From: an uncultured bacterium
GTDB taxonomy: Bacteria; Bacillota; Clostridia; Lachnospirales; Lachnospiraceae
Reading direction: 5' to 3'
DNA length: 64,000 nucleotides
Assembly: GCA_905214875.1 (NCBI GenBank)
Contig: CAJMNR010000018.1
Span: forward strand, 1 to 64,000
The notes beneath the pieces were generated by a model that was not told the DNA's origin, searched no databases, and saw only the letters and a program-made list of their open reading frames with translations. Made by a program: the position numbers and the translations under genes. This document shows, one piece after another, positions 27,047 to 35,662 of the stretch (positions are counted from its first letter, which is position 1; each line of letters begins with the position of its first letter).

Positions 27047-27092
27047 AAAAGTCCACCCCAAAATGTAGAGTTGCATTTGAGGTGGACTTTTT
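27047..27092. terminator. Terminator after the SEC-C gene
   Basis: AAAAGTCCACC and GGTGGACTTTTT arms with an extended, partly paired middle (CCAAAATG/CATTTGA), followed by T-rich sequence. Confidence 0.85.
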
Positions 27093-27188
27093 ATCGTTAT
27101 ATTATATTCCTGCCAATTTTATTATTGTAATTCACAACCATGCTCGTTCATATAGTTTATTAAAACCCTAACTATAAGGAGGAGTAGA

Positions 27189-28478
27189 ATGAAAGAAATA
27201 TTTGTTACAAAACAGATGGTGGAGAAGAACATAAGTAAGATTCCGACGCCATTTCATCTTTATGACGAGAAAGGCATCCGGGAGAATGCAAGAAGACTAA
27301 GAGAAGCATTTTCCTGGAATAAAGGATTTAAGGAATATTTTGCAGTAAAGGCAACGCCAAATCCTTTTATTCTAGGAATCTTAAAAGCATGTGGCTGTGG
27401 GTGTGATTGCGCCTCCTTGACAGAGCTTATGTTGGCAAATGCGATTGGCTGTACGGGAAGCGATATCATGTTTTCTTCCAACGATACGCCAATCGAGGAA
27501 TATCAAAGGGCAAAGGAATTAGGAGCCATCATTAACTTTGATGATATTACTCATATTGAACTATTTGAACAGAAGGTAGGAAAGTTTCCGGAAACCGTAT
27601 GCATCAGGTACAATCCGGGAGGTGTTTACCAAATTAGTAATGAGATTATGGATAATCCGGGAGAGTCCAAATACGGAATGACGAAAGCACAGATTTTTGA
27701 AGCTGCAAAGGTATTGACGAAGAAGGGAGTGAAGAAGATCGGAATTCACGCATTCCTTGTTAGTAATGCCTTAAACAATGAGTATTTTCCAATGCTTGCG
27801 AAATCCTTGTTTGAACTGGTAGTCGAGGTGAAGAAACAAATAGGGGTATCCATTTCCTTTGTCAATCTATCTGGAGGCATCGGGGTCCCTTATTATCCAA
27901 CAGAACACGAGGTCGATATCGAGTTAATCGGGCAGAAGGTAAAGGAGATATATGATAAGGTACTTGGGCCGGAAGGATTTGTAGACATTCCGATTTATAC
28001 GGAGCTAGGCCGTTATATGACAGCACCATACGGATGTCTTGTGACGACAGCAATTCATGAAAAACATACATATAAGGAGTATATTGGCGTGGATGCCTGT
28101 GCGGTTGATTTGATGCGTCCTGCTATGTATGGAGCTTATCACCATATTACAGTACTTGGAAAGGAGAACAGTCCATGTACGAAAAAATATGATATTACTG
28201 GCTCGTTATGTGAAAATAATGATAAGTTTGCCATTGACCGAATGCTTCCTGAAATTCAGATTGGAGATTATCTTGTTATTCATGATACTGGCGGTCATGG
28301 GTACGCTATGGGGTATAACTATAATGGAAAGTTGCGGTCTGCAGAGGTGTTGCTAAAGGAAGATGGAAGCTTTTCTTTGATTCGTCGGGCTGAAACTCCG
28401 AAGGATTATTTCAGTACATTTGATTGTTTTCCAATCTATAATAATCTGTTGACGAAAGAAAAAGTAAGATTTAGATGA
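27189..28478 (+). CDS. lysA: Diaminopimelate decarboxylase
   Basis: PLP enzyme that makes lysine from meso-diaminopimelate, the last step of lysine synthesis. The 429-residue protein has the PLP lysine K54 in YFAVKATPNP, the phosphate-binding GGIG near residue 232, and the substrate loop CENNDKF near residue 340. The family usually has CESGD or similar at that loop, so CENND is slightly unusual. No lysine riboswitch is seen in the leader. TAAGGAGGAG precedes the ATG. Confidence 0.88.
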   Translation: MKEIFVTKQMVEKNISKIPTPFHLYDEKGIRENARRLREAFSWNKGFKEYFAVKATPNPFILGILKACGCGCDCASLTELMLANAIGCTGSDIMFSSNDTPIEEYQRAKELGAIINFDDITHIELFEQKVGKFPETVCIRYNPGGVYQISNEIMDNPGESKYGMTKAQIFEAAKVLTKKGVKKIGIHAFLVSNALNNEYFPMLAKSLFELVVEVKKQIGVSISFVNLSGGIGVPYYPTEHEVDIELIGQKVKEIYDKVLGPEGFVDIPIYTELGRYMTAPYGCLVTTAIHEKHTYKEYIGVDACAVDLMRPAMYGAYHHITVLGKENSPCTKKYDITGSLCENNDKFAIDRMLPEIQIGDYLVIHDTGGHGYAMGYNYNGKLRSAEVLLKEDGSFSLIRRAETPKDYFSTFDCFPIYNNLLTKEKVRFR

Positions 28479-28594
28479 ATTTTGTAAGATTTGATAGATA
28501 TACTATAGATATTATCAAAATAGAGTGGTATTATTATTTTAGTAAATTATGTCGATAAAAATAGTGGTATAAAATAGACTACGGAGGAAAAAAA

Positions 28595-29386
28595 ATGAGT
28601 GAGGTAATTGTAATCACATCTGGTAAAGGTGGAGTTGGTAAAACTACAACCACAGCTAATGTAGGTACAGGACTTGCCAAATTAGGCAAAAAGGTTGTTT
28701 TAATAGATGCAGATACAGGACTTAGAAACCTTGACGTTGTTTTACATCTTGAAAATGATATTGTAAATACATCTGTTGATATCGTGGAAGGAAAATGCGA
28801 TATCCAGGATGCAATGATTCAAGACAAACGTTATCCAAACATGTTCTTGCTTCCTACATCACAAAAGAAAGACAAATCTGCAATTAATCCAGAGCAGATG
28901 AAGGCAATCATCGATGCATTAAGACCTGAGTTTGATTATATCTTGGTAGATTGTCCAGCCGGTATTGAACAAGGATTTAATACAGCAATTGCTGGTGCAG
29001 ATCGCGCAATCGTAGTAGCAACTCCTGAGGTTTCTGCAGTACGTGATGCGGATCGAATCATTGGCTTACTAGAAACAAATGAAATGGGAAAAATCAATTT
29101 AGTTGTCAACCGTATCCGTATGGACATGGTGCAACGTGGAGATATGTTATCAAGTGAAGATGTAGTAGATATTTTGGCAGTAAAATTAATCGGTATTGTT
29201 CCAGATGACGAAAATATCGTTATTTCTACAAATAAGGGAGAACCATTAGTTGGATCTGATACATTAGCCGGAAAAGCATATATGAATGTATGTAAACGTA
29301 TAATGGGGGAAGATGTAGAATTCTTGGATCTTCAAGTCAAAAAAGGATTTATGAGCAAATTACACAAACTATTTAAGAAAAAGTAA
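28595..29386 (+). CDS. minD: Septum-site determining ATPase MinD
   Basis: Membrane-bound ATPase that places the division site. The deviant Walker A is GKGGVGKTT (10-18); the DTGLRNLD switch I region and VDCPAG switch II are present. The last 15 residues (KKGFMSKLHKLFKKK) form the amphipathic membrane-targeting helix. Length 263 is usual. It lies nine bases before minE; minC is not in the window. Confidence 0.96.
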   Translation: MSEVIVITSGKGGVGKTTTTANVGTGLAKLGKKVVLIDADTGLRNLDVVLHLENDIVNTSVDIVEGKCDIQDAMIQDKRYPNMFLLPTSQKKDKSAINPEQMKAIIDALRPEFDYILVDCPAGIEQGFNTAIAGADRAIVVATPEVSAVRDADRIIGLLETNEMGKINLVVNRIRMDMVQRGDMLSSEDVVDILAVKLIGIVPDDENIVISTNKGEPLVGSDTLAGKAYMNVCKRIMGEDVEFLDLQVKKGFMSKLHKLFKKK

Positions 29387-29395
29387 GGAGACACT

Positions 29396-29665
29396 ATGGG
29401 GGTTCTAAATTTTTTCAAATCAGCGGGTTCCAGCAATGTAGCGAAGGATCGATTGAAATTAGTTCTTGTATCTGATCGAGCGACCTGTTCGCCAGAATTG
29501 ATGGAAAAGATGAAAAATGACATAATGGAAGTAATTTCGAAATATATTGAGTTCGATGAAACTGGCCTTGACATCGAAATCAAACAGACGGACGTTGAAC
29601 ATAACGGAAACAGTGTACCAGCGTTATATGCGAATATACCAATCCGTAACTTAAAAGTGAAGTAA
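29396..29665 (+). CDS. minE: MinE topological specificity factor
   Basis: MinE triggers MinD ATP hydrolysis and drives pole-to-pole oscillation. The 89-residue protein starts with the amphipathic MGVLNFFKS membrane helix, then the MinD-contact strand AKDRLKLVLVSDRA (about 16-29), then the dimer domain (about 32-88). This supports an oscillating MinDE system rather than the DivIVA/MinJ type. Confidence 0.94.
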   Translation: MGVLNFFKSAGSSNVAKDRLKLVLVSDRATCSPELMEKMKNDIMEVISKYIEFDETGLDIEIKQTDVEHNGNSVPALYANIPIRNLKVK

Positions 29666-29686
29666 GCATTGGGTGAAAGTGCTTAC
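29662..29686. repeat. Small inverted repeat after minE
   Basis: GTAAGCA and TGCTTAC arms just before the main terminator; it starts in the minE stop region. Confidence 0.4.
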
Positions 29687-29695
29687 CTAAAAATA

Positions 29696-29735
29696 AAAAG
29701 GGACAGTGCATAAAATAGTATGCACTGTCCCTTTT
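29696..29735. terminator. Terminator after minDE
   Basis: A 17-base perfect inverted repeat (29696-29712 and 29719-29735) with loop AAATAG and a terminal TTTT. Confidence 0.88.
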
Positions 29736-29791
29736 AGACTGTAGACAAAGTAAAACTTTCACTCACTACGTAGCTTTTCTTGGGGGAAAGT

Positions 29792-29967
29792 TTGAAAACC
29801 ATTGGTTTTCAATTTTATCGGCAGGCGGAAACCGCGCTTTTCGTCTGCCGAATTAGCGCGAGTAGGCCTGTTTTTTAGGCTTGCACGAGCGAGCGCTAAT
29901 TGATTCCTCACAGGGAATGGATGAAATCCTGATTTCATCCAAAGCTTGTCGACTTTGTCGACAAGCT
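29792..29967. repeat. Cluster of five successive inverted repeats
   Basis: In 176 bases: TTGAAAACC/GGTTTTCAA (29792-29812); TCGGCAG/CTGCCGA (29818-29851) enclosing GCGG/CCGC; TTAGCGC/GCGCTAA (29853-29899), which is repeat B; GGATGAAATC/GATTTCATCC (29919-29940); and AGCTTGTCGAC/GTCGACAAGCT (29943-29967). The arms differ in sequence. No ORF fits. They fill the gap between minE and the convergent gene ending at 29975. Confidence 0.75.
29853..29907. repeat. Dispersed hairpin repeat B, copy 2
   Basis: Closely matches 14435-14484: shared TTAGCGCGAGTAGGCCT start, a T-run, GGCTTGCAC and a GCGCTAA-type end followed by GATTCC. It is the third hairpin in the cluster. Confidence 0.7.
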
Positions 29968-29974
29968 AAATATT

Positions 29975-30448
29975 TTAAAGTCCAATAAATACTTTTTGGC
30001 CGTTGTCACCAGTATATTCAGGTGCGCCGGAAGTTGTAATGTAGCATATGATTAAGCGGTATTTAGCTCCAGTCGGAATCTTCTCACTGAATTTTATATG
30101 AAAGACTTTTCCAGAATTGTCAGCCGGAGTAACGATTGCTTGGTCAGCGGAAAGTGCATTTTCAGCAGACAAGCGCTCATCTTCTCCTAAGCTGGCAATG
30201 CCAGTCGGGTTAATATTGAGCACATCTTGCAACCAGTAATTACTAGGTTTCGTAGCCTTTTTTACATCACAGGGCTTATCGAATGTAATCTGGAGAGTGT
30301 CATAAGCGATTTGTTTTACTGATATAAGCATTGGGATGTCATTGCGGGCAGAGGTAGCAGTTACTCGCTTGTTTTGCATGGGAATGCACGTAACAATAAA
30401 AGTTAAGACAAATACAAATGCTCGAATAGAAGCTAGAGACTTTTTCAT
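29975..30448 (-). CDS. Small secreted protein, Ig-like fold likely
   Basis: A 157-residue protein with a signal peptide (basic start, hydrophobic 9-24, likely cut near residue 33). The mature part alternates strands, with LISVKQIAYDTLQITFDKPC and FHIKFSEKIPTGAKYRLIICYI, which resembles SbsA-type or other bacterial Ig-like domains that begin with a protein-to-ion transition strand. No catalytic motif is seen. I do not recognise the family. AGGAGG precedes its ATG. Confidence 0.65.
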   Translation of the reverse strand: MKKSLASIRAFVFVLTFIVTCIPMQNKRVTATSARNDIPMLISVKQIAYDTLQITFDKPCDVKKATKPSNYWLQDVLNINPTGIASLGEDERLSAENALSADQAIVTPADNSGKVFHIKFSEKIPTGAKYRLIICYITTSGAPEYTGDNGQKVFIGL

Positions 30449-30655
30449 AACATCCTCCTTTCTTTCTAATGTAATATCTATCTTTAGTAGTATCTGTAGG
30501 GTCGATAGTATTTATACAATGTAGAAATAACAAGAAACAAATATATGAATAGTTTGGAAAACAGAACTTTTTTTCCATTATTTCATATAGTAGTTATAGA
30601 AGGAGAATATCAAGTGGTATTACAATCCCAGAGTATGTATAAAAGGAGGGATTCC

Positions 30656-32800
30656 ATGGGTCTTACTAAGAGTGCAGTTGGAATCAAGGCAGTAGATTCC
30701 GGACTCGAAATTAAGAAACAGACAGAAAATGACAAAGTCATTGCACTTGCTGGAAATCCTAATGTTGGAAAGAGCACGGTATTTAACAGTCTTACAGGAT
30801 TAAATCAGCACACAGGAAATTGGCCTGGAAAGACAGTTTCCAATGCACAAGGCTATTGTAAAAGTGAAAAGAATTCATTTGTCATGGTTGATATTCCGGG
30901 AACGTATTCGCTTATGGCGCACTCCGCAGAGGAGGAAGTAGCCAGGAACTTTATATGTTTTGGCGAGCCGGATGCGATTGTTGTTGTATGTGATGGAACG
31001 TGTCTTGAGAGAAACTTAAACCTCGTCCTTCAGACATTGGAAATCTCCAAACGTGTCGTTGTTTGTGTAAACCTAATGGATGAAGTAAAACGAAAGAAAA
31101 TTACCATTGATTTAGAGAAACTCTCAGAAAGGATGGGTGTTCCAGTAATCGGGACCATTGCAAGAAAGAAGAGCACACTGGATGATTTGTTAAGAGCAGT
31201 GGATGAGGTACTTGAAAAAGAAGACAATACGAAGAAGCGACTCATTACATATCCGGATTTAATAGAAACAGCGATTGGGTTAGTTCAGCCAACCATCGAA
31301 CGGGAGGTAGGGGATAAGATTGACAGTCGATGGCTCAGTCTTAAACTTCTTGATAAGGACCAGTCGTTAGTAGATGAGATAGAGGCATATCTTGGAGCTG
31401 ACTTCTTAGAAAATGAGGAACTGAATAAGAACTTAGATCAGGCAAAAGAGCTCTTTAAAGAAAATGAGATTACTTCGGACCGATTTAAAGATATGGTTGT
31501 TTCCACACTTGTAGTTCAGGCAGAAAAGGTATGCAAGAATATCATAGCGATGAAACAAGATATTTATAAGACGACCGACCAGAAGATAGACCGGGTCTTA
31601 ACTAGCAAATGGGCAGGATATCCGCTTATGTTGTTATTGTTAGCCCTTGTTTTCTGGATCACGATCACTGGGGCAAATTATCCTTCGCAGTTATTATCCG
31701 ATGGATTGTTCTGGGTCCAGGAGCGTCTTACGGACTTTTTCCACTATATCAATGCGCCGGAATGGCTTCATGGTGCGCTTGTGCTAGGGGTATACCGGGT
31801 GCTTGCATGGGTCGTATCCGTTATGTTACCGCCAATGGCAATCTTCTTCCCGCTCTTTACGTTGCTAGAAGATTCAGGATACTTGCCACGTGTTGCCTAT
31901 AATCTCGATAAGCCGTTTAAATGCTGCTGTGCCTGTGGGAAGCAGGCCCTTACAATGTGTATGGGATTTGGGTGCAATGCAGCAGGAATCGTAGGATGTC
32001 GAATCATTGATTCCCCAAGGGAACGGCTGCTTGCAATCTTAACCAATAATTTTGTTCCATGTAATGGGCGGTTTCCGACGTTGATTGCCATAATAACCAT
32101 GTTTTTTGTAGGTGCATCGGGAGGTATCACAAGCTCGGTGATATCGGCATTAGGTCTTACGTGTGTTATTTTATTTGGAATACTGATGACATTCCTTGTA
32201 ACTAAGATATTATCCATGACCTTATTGAAGGGGGTACCATCCTCATATACATTAGAACTTCCACCATATCGGAAACCACAGATTGGTAAAGTCATTGTAC
32301 GTTCTATTTTCGACCGAACCTTGTTTGTATTAGGCAGGGCAGTAGTGATTGCGATACCGGCAGGGCTTTTGATTTGGATTATGGCAAATGTAAAAGTTGG
32401 CGATATCAGCATCTTAAATCACTGCGCTAACTTCCTAGACCCATTTGCCCATTTGCTTGGGTTAGATGGTGTAATCTTAATGGCATTCATATTGGGGATT
32501 CCGGCAAATGAAATCGTTGTTCCAATCATAATCATGGCCTATATGGCACAGGGAAGTTTGGTGGAACTGGATAATCTTCTGGAAATGAAGCAGCTCTTTG
32601 TGGACCATGGCTGGACGTGGATTACAGCAATCAGCACCATGTTATTCTCATTAACACACTGGCCTTGTACGACAACATTGTTAACCATTCGAAAGGAAAC
32701 TGGAAGCAGGAAATGGACGTTACTTTCCTTTTTGATTCCTACGGCAATCGGTGTGGTTGTCTGCTTCTTGTTTACAACTGTAGCAAGGCTGTTCGCGTAA
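30656..32800 (+). CDS. feoB: FeoB-type ferrous iron transporter (orphan, first copy)
   Basis: A 714-residue membrane protein with an N-terminal G domain (G1 GNPNVGKS at 33-40, G3 DIPG, G4 NLMD), a GDI-like helical part, and a C-terminal transporter domain with two Gate regions (GFGCNAAG and NFVPCNGR). The start follows AAAGGAGGG; the frame is open to 30545 but those residues do not match the family. No feoA or Fur-box-like site lies nearby, unlike the second copy at 49536. The metal is presumed iron but could be another divalent cation. Confidence 0.88.
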   Translation: MGLTKSAVGIKAVDSGLEIKKQTENDKVIALAGNPNVGKSTVFNSLTGLNQHTGNWPGKTVSNAQGYCKSEKNSFVMVDIPGTYSLMAHSAEEEVARNFICFGEPDAIVVVCDGTCLERNLNLVLQTLEISKRVVVCVNLMDEVKRKKITIDLEKLSERMGVPVIGTIARKKSTLDDLLRAVDEVLEKEDNTKKRLITYPDLIETAIGLVQPTIEREVGDKIDSRWLSLKLLDKDQSLVDEIEAYLGADFLENEELNKNLDQAKELFKENEITSDRFKDMVVSTLVVQAEKVCKNIIAMKQDIYKTTDQKIDRVLTSKWAGYPLMLLLLALVFWITITGANYPSQLLSDGLFWVQERLTDFFHYINAPEWLHGALVLGVYRVLAWVVSVMLPPMAIFFPLFTLLEDSGYLPRVAYNLDKPFKCCCACGKQALTMCMGFGCNAAGIVGCRIIDSPRERLLAILTNNFVPCNGRFPTLIAIITMFFVGASGGITSSVISALGLTCVILFGILMTFLVTKILSMTLLKGVPSSYTLELPPYRKPQIGKVIVRSIFDRTLFVLGRAVVIAIPAGLLIWIMANVKVGDISILNHCANFLDPFAHLLGLDGVILMAFILGIPANEIVVPIIIMAYMAQGSLVELDNLLEMKQLFVDHGWTWITAISTMLFSLTHWPCTTTLLTIRKETGSRKWTLLSFLIPTAIGVVVCFLFTTVARLFA

Positions 32801-32866
32801 GGAGTGATGAAACTACTAAGAAGCATGTTCTTCTAACGGCAGGAAAATTGAAAAAAGGTGAAAAGA

Positions 32867-32900
32867 AAACCTCTGGAGAGTAGTTGTCCGGGGGTTTTTG
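32867..32900. terminator. Terminator after the first feoB
   Basis: AAAACCTC(T)GGA and TCC(G)GGGGTTTTT arms with a T-run. It lies 66 bases after the stop codon. Confidence 0.65.
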
Positions 32901-32951
32901 CTTGTTTGCAATGTAGTAGGAACCGAAGTCTAAAATAATCATAGAATATAT

Positions 32952-33159
32952 ATGAAATGCTGTGCTAAGTGGGAAGAAGAAAGAAGCGCAGCTTATCGAT
33001 TTATAGCCGTAGATTAATATTCAATGGGTCAGAGCAATGGCCAATTATGCATATTGGGAGAGGGATTGGAAGTTGTTATTCTGGACGACGGAAAAGGAAA
33101 CGGGGAATCAAAGACTGAAAAATGACCTTCTGCTTATAAAAGAAAAGGTGGAGGCGTAA
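32952..33159 (+). pseudogene. Decayed TPR glycosyltransferase, C-terminal fragments
   Basis: Two short frames match successive parts of the intact glycosyltransferase just downstream. 32952-33017 reads AKWEEERSAAYRFIAV, like TWREERGDAMRYIAF in the intact protein. 33037-33159 (40 codons from ATG) ends GNQRLKNDLLLIKEKVEA, like KDQRLLSNLQLVKGTLDA at the end of the intact protein. The N-terminal GT domain is missing and the middle is deleted and frame-shifted. The second frame ends in TAATG overlapping the next start, and holds its ribosome site. Confidence 0.7.
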
Positions 33160-34277
33160 TGGCAATGGGGAAATATAAAGTGTGCGTCTATGCAATTTGC
33201 AAAAATGAAGAGAAGTTTGTAGAAGAGTGGATGGCCTCCATGCAGGAAGCAGATCAGGTTGTTGTGACAGATACAGGCTCACAAGATGATACAGTGAAAC
33301 GGTTAAAAGAACTAGGTGCAGTTGTATATACAGAGAGTATTGAACCATTTCGGTTCGATGTGGCGAGAAACATATCGTTGTCTCATGTTCCAGAAGATGT
33401 TGATATCTGTGTTTGCACAGACTTAGATGAAAGGCTGGAAAAAGGATGGCGAGAGAAACTAGAGGCTGCATGGGAAGAGGGGATATGTCAGGGAAAATAC
33501 CTTTACAATTGTAGCGTTGGTCAAGACAGCAAACCATTTGTCCAGTTTATTCATTTTAAAGTGCATACAAGAAAAGATTTTACTTGGGTGTATCCTTGCC
33601 ACGAAGTTCTTAAGTATACAGGGCAAAGTGCCTATAAAGAGGTATTCATTGATGGTTTTGTATTAAATCATTATCCACAAGAGAAAAAATCAAGAGGAAG
33701 CTATCTTGAGCTATTAAAATTAGCAGTAAAAGAACAGCCAGAAGATCCAAGAATGAATTACTATTTGGGGCGTGAGTATATTTATCAGGAAGATTGGGAA
33801 AATGCAATTAAGCGTCTAAGTGCTTATTTGGAATTGAAGGATGCAACTTGGAGGGAAGAACGAGGAGATGCTATGCGTTATATTGCATTTGCCTATAGTA
33901 AGCAAAATAAGTATCGTCAGGCATATCAATGGTATTATAGAGCGATTGCAGAAGTTTCATGGATGCGTGATGGGTATGTGGAATTTGCTAAGTTTGCATT
34001 TCAAATGGGAGACTTTAAGACAACGTATTACATGGCAACAGAAGCAATTAAAATCAAGACAAAATCCAAAGTGTATATTAATCATGGAGATGCTTGGGAC
34101 AGCACGCCATATGATTTGGCGGGAATCGGAGCATTCTATATTGGATTATATGAGGAATCTTATCAGTATATAAAGGAGGCAGTTAGCATATCTCCGAAGG
34201 ATCAGCGTTTGCTATCAAACTTACAGTTAGTAAAGGGAACTTTAGATGCAATAAGGGAGAAAAGAAAAACCATTTAG
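33159..34277 (+). CDS. Family 2 glycosyltransferase with TPR repeats
   Basis: A 372-residue cytoplasmic protein. The GT-A domain (1-200) starts CVYAICKNEEKFVEEW, has VVVTDTGSQDDT and the metal motif DLDE near residue 90. The C-terminal half (about 205-350) has tetratricopeptide-like helical pairs. Such enzymes add sugars to cell-surface polymers or proteins. The GTP/UDP-sugar donor is unknown. It overlaps by one base the end of a decayed paralogue, suggesting past tandem duplication. Confidence 0.82.
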   Translation: MAMGKYKVCVYAICKNEEKFVEEWMASMQEADQVVVTDTGSQDDTVKRLKELGAVVYTESIEPFRFDVARNISLSHVPEDVDICVCTDLDERLEKGWREKLEAAWEEGICQGKYLYNCSVGQDSKPFVQFIHFKVHTRKDFTWVYPCHEVLKYTGQSAYKEVFIDGFVLNHYPQEKKSRGSYLELLKLAVKEQPEDPRMNYYLGREYIYQEDWENAIKRLSAYLELKDATWREERGDAMRYIAFAYSKQNKYRQAYQWYYRAIAEVSWMRDGYVEFAKFAFQMGDFKTTYYMATEAIKIKTKSKVYINHGDAWDSTPYDLAGIGAFYIGLYEESYQYIKEAVSISPKDQRLLSNLQLVKGTLDAIREKRKTI

Positions 34278-34293
34278 GGGGATGTCGACAAGG

Positions 34294-34333
34294 AAAAAGG
34301 AGTGTCTGGTGAAAGGCTAGGCATTCCTTTTGT
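34294..34333. terminator. Terminator after the glycosyltransferase gene
   Basis: AAAAAGGAGTG and CATTCCTTTT arms with a 17-base loop, followed by TGTT. Confidence 0.6.
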
Positions 34334-34413
34334 TATCCATGAGAGACTGAAATTTAATAAACGCAATTATGTAGAAATGTTAGGGTATTAGCAGATAAGG
34401 TACCTAAATAACT

Positions 34414-34442
34414 TTGACTTTACTGGATAAAAATGGTATTAT
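34414..34442 (+). promoter_or_regulatory. Likely promoter of the deacetylase gene
   Basis: TTGACT (34414-34419) and TATTAT (34437-34442) separated by 17 bases. Confidence 0.6.
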
Positions 34443-34489
34443 TCTTGAGACGGATATACTAAGTAAATGGGGATAATGAATATCGAGGT

Positions 34490-35515
34490 ATGAAAATGAA
34501 AAGACGAAGAAGAAAACCACCAAAAATTGATATCATTAAAGTACTGATCTGTTTTATCCTCCTGATTTTTATCGGAGTAGGAACAAAAGTATTAATAGAT
34601 CAGCAAAAGATATCACAACCGGCTGCAAATGCGAGTGTAAACGTAGCAGAGGGGGCAGCCACAACAAGTCCAAGTTCTACAGAAAGTGGGGAAACAGAGA
34701 ACCCTACACTTGATAAGACGACGGCATATGTAGCGCCTGGAAGTACTCTTGCATTAAAAGTAAAGGACACGACACAGACTGTTCAGTGGTCAAGTTCAGA
34801 TGAAACAATTGCGACTGTTTCTGACGATGGTACTGTAACAGGTGTAGCGAAAGGGGATGCTACCATTATTGCAACAGTTGGAGACAAAGAACTAACTTGC
34901 GATATCACTGTAAAGAAGTTAAAGCAAGTGGCAATCACCTTTGACGATGGACCATGTGAGTATACGCCTGAAGTATTAGACATCTTAGAAAAATACAATG
35001 CACATGCAACATTTTTCGTGATTGGAGAAAGAATTAATTCAACGACATCAAAGTATTTGAAACGAGAAGTCGAGATGGGCTGTGAAGTAGGAAACCATAC
35101 ACATAGCCATGTAGATTTAGCAAGGGTATCGCTAAGTACATTTAAACAAGAGATTGCAAAAGGAAATAAAGCAATTAAAGACGCAACTGGAAAAGAACCA
35201 ACATTGATTCGTCCTCCATATGGAGATATCACTCCAGAGCGAAAGAAAATGATTGAACAGACACAGATTTACTGGAATAAAGATACGAGAGATTGGGACG
35301 ATAAAGATACTGAAAAGTTAGTCAATTACGTTCTTAATAATACACAAGATGGCGATATCGTATTGATGCATGAGATTCACAAGACAACTGTAGACGGTGT
35401 GGAGCGAATTGTAAAAGGACTTCAAGATCAAGGGTTTGAACTTCTTACAATTGATGAAATCGCAGATTCTAGAAATATAAAATTGTCAAAATATAAGTTG
35501 CATGGTAGTTTCTAA
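34490..35515 (+). CDS. Surface polysaccharide deacetylase with Big_2 domain
   Basis: A 341-residue membrane-anchored enzyme (helix about 16-36). A Ser/Thr-rich linker leads to a Big_2 Ig-like domain (about 80-140) and a NodB domain (about 145-335). The NodB motifs are TFDDG, the metal site NHTHSHVD, RPPYGD, RDWDD and LMHEIH. It probably removes acetyl groups from peptidoglycan GlcNAc or another wall glycan, which gives lysozyme resistance in relatives. Alternative start at 34496. Confidence 0.9.
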   Translation: MKMKRRRRKPPKIDIIKVLICFILLIFIGVGTKVLIDQQKISQPAANASVNVAEGAATTSPSSTESGETENPTLDKTTAYVAPGSTLALKVKDTTQTVQWSSSDETIATVSDDGTVTGVAKGDATIIATVGDKELTCDITVKKLKQVAITFDDGPCEYTPEVLDILEKYNAHATFFVIGERINSTTSKYLKREVEMGCEVGNHTHSHVDLARVSLSTFKQEIAKGNKAIKDATGKEPTLIRPPYGDITPERKKMIEQTQIYWNKDTRDWDDKDTEKLVNYVLNNTQDGDIVLMHEIHKTTVDGVERIVKGLQDQGFELLTIDEIADSRNIKLSKYKLHGSF

Positions 35516-35573
35516 TCATAGAAAATTAGTTGTGATTTTGTCACATAAAGTGGATATAGAAAGTAGACAAGCT

Positions 35574-35611
35574 AAGAAGCAGAATTGAATTATAATTCTG
35601 CTTCTTTTTTT
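35574..35611. terminator. Terminator after the deacetylase gene
   Basis: AAGAAGCAGAATT and AATTCTGCTTCTT arms with loop GAATTAT, followed by a run of T. Confidence 0.88.
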
Positions 35612-35662
35612 ATGTGGCTCTATGTCATGACGACATCTCTAAGAGAACTCCCCTAGAAGATT

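Noticed and set aside
27093..27188. Possible lysine riboswitch before lysA
   Set aside because: The leader is under 100 bases, AT-rich and lacks the conserved riboswitch core.
29792..29967. CRISPR array
   Set aside because: The palindromes differ from one another and are not spaced direct repeats.
30545..30655. N-terminal extension of the first FeoB
   Set aside because: The residues do not resemble FeoB, and AAAGGAGGG clearly marks the ATG at 30656.
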